This document shows, in pieces, positions 1 to 6,660 of a stretch of DNA of 6,660 bases. Each line of letters opens with the position of its first letter. The first letter of the stretch is position 1. The position numbers were made by a program, and so were the translations under genes. Source of the DNA: Burkholderiaceae bacterium (GTDB taxonomy: Bacteria; Pseudomonadota; Gammaproteobacteria; Burkholderiales; Burkholderiaceae); assembly GCA_023253905.1 (NCBI GenBank), contig JALREG010000193.1:1-6660 (forward strand), written 5' to 3'. The notes beneath the pieces were generated by a model. It had not been told where the DNA came from. It searched no databases and was given only the letters and a program-made list of their open reading frames with translations.

Positions 1-127
1 GGCCGCTCTCCTCCGCGATGATGCTGGCACCCTGGTCCTGGCACAACATGAACGAAATGAACTCGTCCCACGACACCGTGCCTGGGCAAAATGTTACAAA
101 AAACATATGCGAGAAGCGCAGTCCGCG
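1..127 (-). other. Foreign-looking segment fused to mrp; possible eukaryotic intron end plus EF-hand exon
   Basis: Read on the minus strand this stretch continues the mrp frame without a stop, but the 42 or so encoded residues are not Mrp. After EGATVG the family has a conserved LLDADIYGPS-type stretch; here it is replaced by [16 protein letters not shown] and onward. From 81 down to 1 the minus strand encodes [12 protein letters not shown] followed by [12 protein letters not shown]. The pattern G-x-V-S-x-x-E-F matches the second half of an EF-hand calcium loop, as seen in eukaryotic WD-repeat/EF-hand proteins. Just before it, at 82-103, is a T-rich tract ending in CAG, like a 3' splice acceptor, with a TAAC that could hold a branch-point A. 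A split GGC glycine codon would restore the loop glycine. The break from Mrp is seen directly; the eukaryotic reading is inference. The segment could instead be unrelated bacterial DNA. Confidence 0.4.
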
Positions 128-520
128 CCCCACCGTCGCGCCCTCGGCGGCGAGCGCCAGCGCCAGATTCACCGCGGTCGTGCTTTTCCCAACGCCACCC
201 TTGCCGGAGGCGACCGCGATGATGTTCTTGACATTCGGCAGCGTTTTCACGCCGCGCTGCACCGCATGCGCCACGATTTTCTGAAACACATTGGCCGATA
301 CGTTGCCCACCCCGGGTAGCGCACGCACGGCCGCGATCACTGCCTTCCTGATCGGGTCGACCTGGCTGAGCGCCGGGTAACCGAGTTCGATATCGACATT
401 CACCGAGTCGCCATCCACACGGATATTCTTCGCCGACTTGCCAGCCACCAGGTCCTTGCCCGTGTTGGGATCGACAACGCGACTGAGGGCTTCGGTCACC
501 TGCTCGACGGTAGGGCTCAT
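128..520 (-). CDS. mrp: Mrp/ApbC family Fe-S carrier ATPase, N-terminal part (truncated)
   Basis: Mrp/ApbC proteins (NBP35 family) are cytoplasmic P-loop ATPases that bind a [4Fe-4S] cluster and pass it to apo-proteins. The start is ATG at 518-520 ([18 protein letters not shown]). Residues about 3-80 form the MIP18/DUF59-like domain usual at the N-terminus of bacterial Mrp. After the linker [17 protein letters not shown] comes the deviant Walker [10 protein letters not shown], at residues 106-114, then the helix [17 protein letters not shown]. Similarity ends at residue 131. The usual protein is about 360 residues, so the Walker B region and the C-terminal CxxC that holds the cluster are absent. 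The reading frame stays open through 1-127 to the window edge, but that tail is unrelated. The gene is divergent from metG, as in many proteobacteria, which supports the call. The N-terminal identity is firm; as it stands here the product would not be functional. Confidence 0.9.
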
Positions 521-594
521 GTCAATACTCGCTGCAAAGTAGAAAGGGAACAAGCCGGTCAGTCTAAACGATCAGCCTTTTCCACTGTCCCCGC

Positions 595-600
595 TAAAAT
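595..600 (+). promoter_or_regulatory. Candidate -10 box for metG (TAAAAT)
   Basis: The divergent mrp-metG spacer (521-643) contains TAAAAT, one mismatch from the sigma-70 -10 consensus, on the metG strand. Transcription would start near 607 and leave a leader of about 37 bases. No convincing -35 hexamer lies 16-18 bases upstream, so the box is a weak candidate chosen by position and match. A start near 607 would also make the in-frame TTG at 608 an implausible initiation codon. I see no riboswitch, leader peptide or other gene in this spacer, and no clear promoter for mrp on the other strand. Confidence 0.35.
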
Positions 601-643
601 CGAGGTTTTGCCTGCGCACCTCCCTCCGCGAGCTGAATCCATC

Positions 644-2788
644 ATGAAACGCCGTCTTTTCGTCACCACTGCTCTTCCCTACGCGAACGGCTCGTTTCAC
701 ATCGGCCACATCATGGAGTACATCCAGGCCGATATCTGGGTGCGGTTTCAGCGCATGCGTGGCCATGAGGTGCATTTTGTGTGTGCCGATGACGGGCACG
801 GCGCGCCCATCATGCTGAAGGCGCAGGCCGAGGGCATCACGCCCGAAGCGCTCATCGCCCGGATCGCCGCCGAACGGCCTCAGTACCTGAACGGCTTCCA
901 TATTTCTTTTGACAACTGGCACAGCACGCACTCGCCTGAAAATACCGAGCTCTCGCAGGATATCTATCGGGCGCTGAAGGCCAACAACCTGATCACGACC
1001 CGGGTGATCGAGCAGTTCTTCGATCCGGTCAAGGAAATGTTCCTGCCCGATCGCTACATCAAGGGCGAGTGCCCGAAATGCGGCGCCAAAGATCAGTACG
1101 GCGATTCATGCGAGGCCTGCGGTGCGGTCTACGCGCCCACCGATCTGCGCAATCCCACCTCTACGCTGTCGGGCGCAACGCCGGTGATGCGGCAATCAGA
1201 GCATTTTTTCTTTCGACTTTCCGACCCGCGCTGCGTGGCGTTTCTACGCGATTGGACGCAGGGCGGCCGACTGCAACCCGAGGTCGCGAACAAGGCGCGC
1301 GAATGGCTGGACGGCGAGTCAGGCTTGGGCGACTGGGACATCTCTCGCGATGCGCCTTATTTCGGCATTCCGATTCCCGATGCGCCGGGCAAATATTTTT
1401 ATGTCTGGCTTGATGCGCCCATCGGCTATCTGGCGAGCCTCAAGAATCACTTCGCCAAGGGTCAGGCCGCATACCAGACCGCACAGACCTACGAAGCCTT
1501 CGTGACCGACCCGGGCATTGAGCAATATCACTTCATTGGTAAGGACATCATCTACTTCCACACGCTCTTCTGGCCCGCCACACTGCACTTCTCGGGACGC
1601 AAGACGCCCGACAATGTATTCGTGCACGGGTTCATTACCGTGAGCGGTGAAAAAATGAGCAAGTCGCGCGGTACCGGCATCTCGCCGCTGCGCTACCTGG
1701 AACTCGGCATGAATCCGGAGTGGCTGCGTTACTACATCGCGGCCAAGTTGAACGCGCGGGTGGAGGACATCGACTTCAACCCCGATGACTTTGTTGCACG
1801 CGTCAACAGCGATCTGGTCGGCAAATACGTGAACATCGCCAGTCGCGCCGCTAATTTCCTGGTCAAGCATTTTGATGGCGAGGTGCTTGATCCGCGCACG
1901 CTGCCCGCCTGGGCCACCCTGAACGCACAATCCGTCTCCGATGACATTGCCGCCTGTATCGAGGGACGCGAATACGGCAAGGCGCTCCGCGCGGCCATGG
2001 AGTTCGCCGACCGCGTCAATCAGTATTTCGATGCCGAAAAGCCCTGGGAAATGGCGCGCGACCCCGCGCAGCGCGAGGCGCTCCATGCTGTCTGCTCGGT
2101 GTGCCTTGCCGGCTTTCATGCGCTTACCATCTGGCTCAAACCCGTGCTGCCGGCCCTCTCGGCTCAGGCCGAGGCCTTCATGGGCTGCGCACCGCTCGCC
2201 TGGTCTGACCTCGACCGTCCTCCTGCGCGCATTCAGCGCTACGAGCACCTCATGGCCCGGGTCGATCCCAAACTGCTCGATGCCCTGTTTGATCCACCCG
2301 ACGCGCCTCCTTCTGCTCCGGCTGTCAAAACCAACAAGACGGTCTCTGGCGGCGCGGCATCGGCCCATGTCGCGAAAACGGGCTCGGCCGACGCCGGGGC
2401 TTCCAAGACCGGAACCGGTCCGGCCCGCCACGAAGGAGGTGGCGCGGGGCCGATCTCCATCGATCAGTTCATGAACGTCGATCTGCGTATCGCACGAATC
2501 GTGGAAGCCAGCGCGGTGGAGGGCTCTGACAAGCTGATCCGGCTCGCGCTCGATCTCGGCGAGGGAAGGCTTCGCAACGTTTTCTCCGGTATTCGCTCGG
2601 CCTATGATCCCGCGCAACTCATCGGACGCCACACGGTGGTCGTCGCCAACCTCGCCCCGCGTAAGATGAAATTTGGCATCTCTGAAGGCATGGTATTGTC
2701 GGCTTCATGGGACGATCCCTCTCAAGGGTCAGGCATTTTTCTGCTGGGCGCAGACTCGGGTGCGCAGCCTGGGATGCGCGTGCGTTAA
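644..2788 (+). CDS. metG: Methionyl-tRNA synthetase, MetG1 type with C-terminal tRNA-binding domain
   Basis: This enzyme charges tRNA-Met with methionine using ATP, for both initiation and elongation in the cytoplasm. The ATG at 644 is chosen because [16 protein letters not shown] is the conserved N-terminus. An in-frame TTG at 608 would add 12 poorly conserved residues, and there is no strong ribosome-binding site for either. The product is 714 residues, a little longer than the 677 of E. coli. Visible motifs are HIGH at 19-22, a zinc knuckle with Cys143, Cys146, Cys156 and Cys159, and KMSKS at 337-341. The class Ia catalytic core is followed by the helical anticodon-binding domain (about 390-545). 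Residues 550-603 are an Ala/Pro/Gly/Lys-rich, probably disordered linker. Residues 604-714 are a Trbp111-like OB-fold that binds tRNA and mediates dimerisation. All key residues are present and the gene looks intact. Confidence 0.98.
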   Translation: MKRRLFVTTALPYANGSFHIGHIMEYIQADIWVRFQRMRGHEVHFVCADDGHGAPIMLKAQAEGITPEALIARIAAERPQYLNGFHISFDNWHSTHSPENTELSQDIYRALKANNLITTRVIEQFFDPVKEMFLPDRYIKGECPKCGAKDQYGDSCEACGAVYAPTDLRNPTSTLSGATPVMRQSEHFFFRLSDPRCVAFLRDWTQGGRLQPEVANKAREWLDGESGLGDWDISRDAPYFGIPIPDAPGKYFYVWLDAPIGYLASLKNHFAKGQAAYQTAQTYEAFVTDPGIEQYHFIGKDIIYFHTLFWPATLHFSGRKTPDNVFVHGFITVSGEKMSKSRGTGISPLRYLELGMNPEWLRYYIAAKLNARVEDIDFNPDDFVARVNSDLVGKYVNIASRAANFLVKHFDGEVLDPRTLPAWATLNAQSVSDDIAACIEGREYGKALRAAMEFADRVNQYFDAEKPWEMARDPAQREALHAVCSVCLAGFHALTIWLKPVLPALSAQAEAFMGCAPLAWSDLDRPPARIQRYEHLMARVDPKLLDALFDPPDAPPSAPAVKTNKTVSGGAASAHVAKTGSADAGASKTGTGPARHEGGGAGPISIDQFMNVDLRIARIVEASAVEGSDKLIRLALDLGEGRLRNVFSGIRSAYDPAQLIGRHTVVVANLAPRKMKFGISEGMVLSASWDDPSQGSGIFLLGADSGAQPGMRVR

Positions 2789-2828
2789 CCTTCGCACGGG
2801 CCTCGAAGGGGGTCTCTCATCGGGACCC
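2789..2828 (+). terminator. Possible hairpins after metG (weak terminator candidate)
   Basis: Immediately after the metG stop, CCTTCG (2789-2794) pairs perfectly with CGAAGG (2804-2809) around a 9-base loop. A second small stem, GGGTC (2810-2814) with GACCC (2824-2828), follows. Neither is followed by a T-run, so neither is a canonical intrinsic terminator; they could act with Rho, stabilise the mRNA end, or mean nothing. The rest of the 103-base metG-sulP gap shows no gene and no clear promoter, so read-through from metG into the transporter is possible. Confidence 0.25.
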
Positions 2829-2891
2829 GCTCACGAACCCTGAGCAAGCCCCTCACCAGGCGCCGCCGGGAGCCCCACAGAAGGCCCCGTC

Positions 2892-4589
2892 ATGAGCCTG
2901 AGCAGTTTCCGCTTCCGGCCCAAGCTCGCTGATTCGCTGCAGGGATATCGCGCCTCCGACCTGCCTGCCGACATTGGCGCAGGCATCACCGTTGGCATCG
3001 TCGCGCTGCCGCTTGCCATGGCCTTCGGTATCGCATCGGGCGTGCGTCCCGAGCAGGGGCTCTTTACCGCCATCATCGGCGGCTTCCTCATCTCCCTTCT
3101 AGGCGGCTCGAAGGTACAGATCGGTGGCCCCGCCGGCGCGTTCGTGGCACTCCTCTATGCCGTCGGCGAGCGCTACGGCATCGCGAACCTGCTGATCGCC
3201 ACCTTCATGGCCGGTGTGCTGCTCTTTCTGATGGGCGCACTCAAACTCGGGTCGCTGGTGCGCTTCGTGCCGGTCTCGATCATCGTGGGCTTTACCAATG
3301 GCATTGCGGTGGTGATCGCCCTGCATCAGGTCAAGGATTTCCTCGGCCTCGCGATCGACAAGATGCCAGCCAACTCCATGTCGCAGCTCCACGCGCTCGG
3401 CTCCAATCTGCACACCGTCAACCCTGCGGCACTTGCGATCGGTGTGGCCACGCTCGCCATCGTCATTGTCTGGCCGAAATCCTATTTGGCGGTCACGCCC
3501 GGCTGGCGGCGCTGGGTCGCACGCGCGCCGGGCACCATTGCCGCACTGGTTGTTGCCACGGTTGCAGTCAAGCTCCTCGGACTGCAGGTCGACACCGTGG
3601 GCAGCCGCTTTGGTGGCATTCCTCAGGCGCTACCCACCTTCGCGCTCCCTGCCTTCGACTGGCAGGCGGCACAGAACCTGGTCGCCCCCACGGTGGCGAT
3701 CGCACTCCTGGGTGCGATCGAGTCGCTTCTTTGCGCCCGTATGGCCGACTCCATGATCGACGATCGCCATGACCCGAATCAGGAATTGATGGCCCAGGGC
3801 GTGGCCAATTTCATCGTGCCTTTTTTCGGCGGTATCGCCGTGACCGGCACCATTGCGCGCACGGTCACCAATGTGCGAAGCGGCGCCCGGTCCCCGATTT
3901 CGGGCATCGTTCACGCCCTCACATTACTCGCCATCGTGCTGCTGGCGGCACCGCTCGCAAGCGACATCCCGATGGCCGCGCTCGCCGGCATCCTGTTGTT
4001 CGTTGCCTGGAACATGGGCGAGTGGCGAGCCTTCCCCCAACTACGGCAGTTCACGATCAACTACCGGATGGTGATGCTCGCCACCTTCTTCCTCACCGTG
4101 ATCTTCGATCTGACGGTAGCGGTGGAAGTGGGACTGGTGCTCGCGAGCCTCTTCTTCATTGTCCGGATTGCCTCGGTCACCCGGATTGAACCGCTGGATT
4201 TGCCACCGCGCCCGGCGGTTGCGCCCACCATCGAAGGCTTCCGGCTATTCGGATCGCTCTTCTTTGGCTCGGTCAACCGACTGGAGCCGCTCCTCGACCC
4301 TGGCCGACCGCTTGCCGACATCACCGTGCTCGACCTGCATCAGCTCATCAATCTGGACACCACCGGACTCGATGCGCTCCAGAGTCTGCACCGCATGCTC
4401 GACAAACGCGGTAAACGTCTGATGATCGTCGGCGCCAACACGCAGCCGCTCTCGCTCATGCGGCGAAGCGGTTTTTCGGCAAGCCTGGGCGACGGTGCGC
4501 TGTTTGACACCCTGGAGGCCGCCCTTGCCTCGGTCTCATCCACGGACGGCTCGGCGACTCCGCCCCGCGAGCAGCCGAGCACAGCCTGA
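2892..4589 (+). CDS. SulP family inorganic anion transporter with STAS domain
   Basis: This is an inner-membrane carrier of the SulP/SLC26 family, whose members move sulfate, bicarbonate, dicarboxylates or other anions; the substrate cannot be read from sequence. The product is 565 residues, normal for the family. The ATG at 2892 follows AGAAGG (2879-2884) at a 7-base spacing. The membrane domain spans about residues 24-427 and is almost continuously hydrophobic. It opens with the hallmark DIGAGITVGIVALPLAMAFG, has QIGGPAGAF (76-84) at the substrate-site half-helix, and has AIESLLCARMAD (275-286) followed by His293, Asn296, Glu298 and AQG (301-303). A cytoplasmic STAS domain covers about 446-548, with DTTGLDAL (489-496) at the loop where related anti-sigma antagonists carry their phospho-acceptor. 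No carbonic anhydrase domain is fused and no sulfur or carbon-fixation gene is adjacent, so context gives no substrate clue. The gene looks intact. Confidence 0.93.
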   Translation: MSLSSFRFRPKLADSLQGYRASDLPADIGAGITVGIVALPLAMAFGIASGVRPEQGLFTAIIGGFLISLLGGSKVQIGGPAGAFVALLYAVGERYGIANLLIATFMAGVLLFLMGALKLGSLVRFVPVSIIVGFTNGIAVVIALHQVKDFLGLAIDKMPANSMSQLHALGSNLHTVNPAALAIGVATLAIVIVWPKSYLAVTPGWRRWVARAPGTIAALVVATVAVKLLGLQVDTVGSRFGGIPQALPTFALPAFDWQAAQNLVAPTVAIALLGAIESLLCARMADSMIDDRHDPNQELMAQGVANFIVPFFGGIAVTGTIARTVTNVRSGARSPISGIVHALTLLAIVLLAAPLASDIPMAALAGILLFVAWNMGEWRAFPQLRQFTINYRMVMLATFFLTVIFDLTVAVEVGLVLASLFFIVRIASVTRIEPLDLPPRPAVAPTIEGFRLFGSLFFGSVNRLEPLLDPGRPLADITVLDLHQLINLDTTGLDALQSLHRMLDKRGKRLMIVGANTQPLSLMRRSGFSASLGDGALFDTLEAALASVSSTDGSATPPREQPSTA

Positions 4590-4608
4590 CACCCGCCCCG
4601 GGTCCGCC

Positions 4609-6279
4609 CTAGCGAATCGCGACCAGACCGACCTTCGCCATCCACGTAGCCAGCCGTTCAGCCTCGACCCCGTCCATCTCAAGCCGTGCCGCCCAGTGTT
4701 CGATGGTCGGCGCATTCGCTGCGTCATCGGGCAGCATCTCCCATGCGTGTGTAATCGCCGCCGCATCGGGCAGCCAGCCATCGGCAAACTGCCACATCGC
4801 GAGCTCGCGGAGCCCGCGCACGCCGGGTCCAGCCGCGCGGTCTCGATGAATGCGCGACTGCAGCGTGAGCGATCCGCTGGGGTAGTGCGCAAACATCTGC
4901 AGGGGATTGGGCATGCCAGGCTCGCCGCGCGGCGCAGGCGCGACACGTGCCCGGTATCGGGCGAGCCGATCGCGCTGCTCAACCCACAGCGCCTGATACT
5001 GGGGCAACACGCGCGACCAGTCGAACAGTTCGAGTACTCGCCTGCGCCCGCTCTCACCCATGCGCATTCGAAGCGCGGGGTCTGCAGCCAAACGCGCGAT
5101 CGCAACGGCGCACGCCTCGACATCTACAGCGACGAGCGTATGCGCATAGGCCACATAGCGGTCGTAGTTGAGGCGCCCGTCCTGGTAGCCCTCGGCGAGC
5201 GCAGCTGCGCCCTGGGCGTTGGCGGGCTGCGTCGTGGGGATGAGAAAGCCGTCCTCACCGTCGCGAACGGTCTCCCGATAACCATCCCAGTCACTCACCA
5301 CCACCGGAAGGCCCGCCGCCATCGCCTCCACCGGCGTGAGCCCGAAAGTCTCCTGGATATTGTCAGAGAGCGAAACGAAGAGGTCGGCTGCGCGATAAGC
5401 CCGCTGCGTGACCCCGGGTTCACGCCCGTCCACCCGATCAACACGAATGCCTGCGGTCGAGGCCGCTTCATCGAAACTTTTTCGGATCGCCTCGTTGGCA
5501 AACCAGCCGCATTCGAGAACCCGGATACGCCGGCCGCTGGTGGCGGCCGCCCGCGCGCAGGCCAAGTACATAGCCAGGGGATTGGCCTTGGCGTGCAGGC
5601 TCAGGCGGCCCACGAACAGCACGACAATATCGTCATCGGCAAAACCGTATCGGGCGCGCGCCTCACGCCGTTCTTGCTCATCAGGCGAGAAGTCGGCCGC
5701 ATGCACCCCCAATGGAATCACGGGCAGCATGGGGAGTTCCGGCGCCACTTCGATACCCAGTCGCGACGCCAGAAATTCTGTCTGCGCGCGCCAGATGAAT
5801 TCCACCGCGCGAAGCACCGACTGCGAGGTGCAGATAAGCGCATCATGGGCGGCGAACGGGCCGGCGACATAAGCTGCGATCTGCCGCATGACGGCATCCG
5901 AGCTGATGGTATGAGTCACGCCGCAGAGCGCAAACGACGCCACGCCGTGCCTCTGGCGGCTGCGCTGCCAGCCCAGCGCATCACTCATCGGCGCGGGATA
6001 TTGCAGTACGCCAATCTCCCCCCAGGCGGCGGGCCGATCGGCAGCGAGCATGCGCACCGGATGCGGCCAGCCCATACGCTCGAGCGCCGTCGCTACAAAT
6101 CGCGAATCGTTGCCCGCTGGCGTCACGACATCGAGCGGGCGCGCGGGGGCAGCGCGATAGGCGTCAACGAAACCGCGCAGAAATCCGTGCCCCGCCGACT
6201 GCCGGCCCATGAGGCGCTGCGACCCGGTGTCGATTGCATCGGCGGCAAGGAACAGCGCGGGCGGCGTGAAGGCTGTCAT
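4609..6279 (-). CDS. Glycosyltransferase family 4 (GT-B fold) with C-terminal helical extension
   Basis: This probably transfers a sugar from a nucleotide donor to a surface glycan, lipid or other acceptor at the cytoplasmic side; donor and acceptor are unknown. The 556-residue product begins at ATG 6277-6279, without a recognisable ribosome-binding site. The N-terminal Rossmann-like half (about 5-190) contains the glycine-rich stretch GRQSAGHGFLRGF (25-37). The C-terminal half (about 215-430) has VLFVGRLSLHAKANP (220-234) and the GT4 E-x7-E motif, Glu310 to Glu318, in ETFGLTPVEAMAAGLPVVVS. This glutamate pair contacts the donor sugar and nucleotide in the family. Residues about 431-556 are an extra Arg- and Trp-containing tail, probably helical, beyond a minimal GT4 enzyme. 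The gene is 26 bases downstream of the methyltransferase fragment and probably co-transcribed with it. It converges on the SulP gene with 19 bases between stop codons and no obvious terminator. Confidence 0.88.
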   Translation of the reverse strand: MTAFTPPALFLAADAIDTGSQRLMGRQSAGHGFLRGFVDAYRAAPARPLDVVTPAGNDSRFVATALERMGWPHPVRMLAADRPAAWGEIGVLQYPAPMSDALGWQRSRQRHGVASFALCGVTHTISSDAVMRQIAAYVAGPFAAHDALICTSQSVLRAVEFIWRAQTEFLASRLGIEVAPELPMLPVIPLGVHAADFSPDEQERREARARYGFADDDIVVLFVGRLSLHAKANPLAMYLACARAAATSGRRIRVLECGWFANEAIRKSFDEAASTAGIRVDRVDGREPGVTQRAYRAADLFVSLSDNIQETFGLTPVEAMAAGLPVVVSDWDGYRETVRDGEDGFLIPTTQPANAQGAAALAEGYQDGRLNYDRYVAYAHTLVAVDVEACAVAIARLAADPALRMRMGESGRRRVLELFDWSRVLPQYQALWVEQRDRLARYRARVAPAPRGEPGMPNPLQMFAHYPSGSLTLQSRIHRDRAAGPGVRGLRELAMWQFADGWLPDAAAITHAWEMLPDDAANAPTIEHWAARLEMDGVEAERLATWMAKVGLVAIR

Positions 6280-6305
6280 CGAAGTGGCGCGCCGACGCCC
6301 GCGGG

Positions 6306-6539
6306 TCAGTCGGGCTTGCGAAATACCGCTGAGATAATGTGCGAGGCGCCGACGTGGGCCGTGCCCTCGGCCAGTTCGGCGTCACAGTCGCGTGATTCGA
6401 GTACCGACCAGCCGTGGAATGCCTCGCCGAGAAGGCCAAGGGTGTAGAGGTTCTCTGCCACACCAGGCCCGCCTGTCTTATAGACCAGTTGCCGCATACC
6501 GTAGCCCTCGATCACCAGCAGCCCGCCCGGCCGCACTCG
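6306..6539 (-). CDS. SAM-dependent methyltransferase, C-terminal fragment (5' end missing)
   Basis: The minus strand encodes VRPGGLLVIEGYGMRQLVYK, then TGGP, ENLYTLGLLGEAFHGW, and a C-terminal AELAEGTAHVGASHIISAVF segment, ending at TGA 6306-6308. The xPGGLLxIEGY strand-turn, the TGGP loop and the ELxEGxxHxG segment are typical of the last third of a small class I (Rossmann) methyltransferase. Such a protein is normally around 200 residues. The SAM-binding GxGxG strand and the acidic residue after strand 2 should lie upstream but are absent. Recognisable similarity stops at the GCGGCCGC at 6539-6546, and the frame then runs through arginine-rich noise to a stop at 6576-6578. A GTG at 6534-6536 could in principle initiate a 76-residue peptide, but that would cut into the core fold. 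I treat it as a 5'-truncated gene. The substrate is unknown; pairing with a glycosyltransferase suggests glycan or lipid modification. Confidence 0.75.
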   Translation of the reverse strand, partial: RVRPGGLLVIEGYGMRQLVYKTGGPGVAENLYTLGLLGEAFHGWSVLESRDCDAELAEGTAHVGASHIISAVFRKPD

Positions 6540-6546
6540 CGGCCGC
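6539..6546. other. NotI octamer GCGGCCGC at a gene break
   Basis: An exact palindromic GCGGCCGC lies where the methyltransferase homology ends and, 21 bases later, an unrelated plus-strand gene begins. An 8-base GC palindrome occurs by chance in GC-rich DNA, so alone it means little. Its placement exactly at the break, together with the window starting with GGCCGC (the NotI half-site), makes it a likely join point from cloning or assembly. Confidence 0.5.
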
Positions 6547-6555
6547 GGTCTTTTT

Positions 6556-6560
6556 CGGAG
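6556..6560 (+). promoter_or_regulatory. Ribosome-binding site of the acyl-CoA dehydrogenase gene
   Basis: CGGAG at 6556-6560 is a good partial Shine-Dalgarno match and sits 7 bases before the ATG at 6568. It supports that start codon. No room remains between it and the 6539-6546 octamer for a full promoter, consistent with the upstream region having been lost. Confidence 0.5.
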
Positions 6561-6567
6561 TGTCGAG

Positions 6568-6660
6568 ATGACTGACTACGTTGCCCCTCTGTCGGACATG
6601 CGCTTTGTGATTGAACGCATGGCGCCCCTTGCCGCCGTCACCACGTTGCCCGGTTTTGGC
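6568..6660 (+). CDS. Acyl-CoA dehydrogenase, N-terminal start (runs off the window)
   Basis: Only the first 31 residues are present: MTDYVAPLSDMRFVIERMAP followed by LAAVTTLPGFG. The pattern Y-x-APL-x-DM-x-FV near the start and a following LPGF matches the short N-terminal extension found in a large proteobacterial subgroup of FAD-dependent acyl-CoA dehydrogenases. These are roughly 590-600 residues long and act in fatty-acid beta-oxidation or related acyl-CoA metabolism. The catalytic and FAD-binding domains would lie outside the window. The ATG is supported by CGGAG seven bases upstream. The call rests on a short but distinctive segment, and substrate length cannot be inferred. The upstream junction with the broken methyltransferase makes the local gene order doubtful. 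Confidence 0.75.
   Translation, partial: MTDYVAPLSDMRFVIERMAPLAAVTTLPGFG

Noticed and set aside
82..127. Intein inserted in Mrp after the P-loop
   Set aside because: An intein would begin with Cys, Ser or Ala at the splice site and show a block such as CLxxDT. The residues after EGATVG start with Arg and show no such block.
18..319. Small plus-strand frames across the left end
   Set aside because: They cross the Mrp junction and overlap the antisense of a well-supported Mrp P-loop; no protein family is recognisable in them.
1650..1655. Run of six A at the KMSKS codons of metG as a possible slippage or frameshift site
   Set aside because: The frame is intact on both sides, and the run is simply the GAA AAA ATG codons of the conserved motif.
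1319..2632. Open frame of 437 codons on the minus strand opposite metG
   Set aside because: It is antisense to a complete, motif-verified metG. The translation is Arg/Gly/His-rich with no recognisable motif, which is typical of long antisense frames in GC-rich DNA.
4590..4608. Bidirectional terminator between sulP and the glycosyltransferase
   Set aside because: The 19-base gap is C/G-rich, has no stem of useful length and no T-run on either strand.
4495..6447. Open frame of 650 codons on the plus strand opposite the glycosyltransferase
   Set aside because: It starts inside sulP and runs antisense to a glycosyltransferase with a clear E-x7-E motif. Its composition (Arg/Ala/Pro/His) and lack of domains mark it as a shadow.

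Overview
This is a GC-rich bacterial window, apart from its ends. Gene content and protein sequences suggest a betaproteobacterium, probably of the Burkholderiales. The evidence is the divergent mrp/metG pair, a MetG with a fused C-terminal tRNA-binding domain, and the N-terminus of an acyl-CoA dehydrogenase of a type common in that group. No genus can be named from sequence alone.

Layout. Positions 1-127 do not match the gene they run into and look like foreign DNA. In the minus-strand reading they resemble the end of a eukaryotic intron followed by an EF-hand exon. Positions 128-520 (minus) are the N-terminal third of the Mrp/ApbC iron-sulfur carrier ATPase, cut off just after the P-loop helix. 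Positions 521-643 are a divergent promoter region. Then come a complete metG (644-2788, plus), a 103-base gap, and a complete SulP-family anion transporter with a STAS domain (2892-4589, plus). A family 4 glycosyltransferase (4609-6279, minus) converges on the transporter with a 19-base gap. It is preceded in its own direction by the C-terminal 77 or so residues of an SAM-dependent methyltransferase (6306 to about 6539, minus). The methyltransferase stops at an exact GCGGCCGC octamer (6539-6546). Beyond it lies the start of an acyl-CoA dehydrogenase gene (6568 to the edge, plus).

Function. The intact genes are ordinary: translation (metG), Fe-S cluster delivery (mrp), anion uptake (sulP) and a sugar transferase that probably belongs with the methyltransferase in a surface-polysaccharide or related operon. 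I see no new defence, mobile or RNA system.

The notable signal is at the two ends. Two conserved genes break abruptly inside their conserved domains, one next to apparently non-bacterial sequence and the other at a NotI recognition octamer, and the window itself begins with the half-site GGCCGC. The simplest reading is that the record is a chimeric or contaminated assembly, or a clone-derived sequence, rather than a natural locus at its edges. A real deletion at the right end cannot be excluded from sequence alone.
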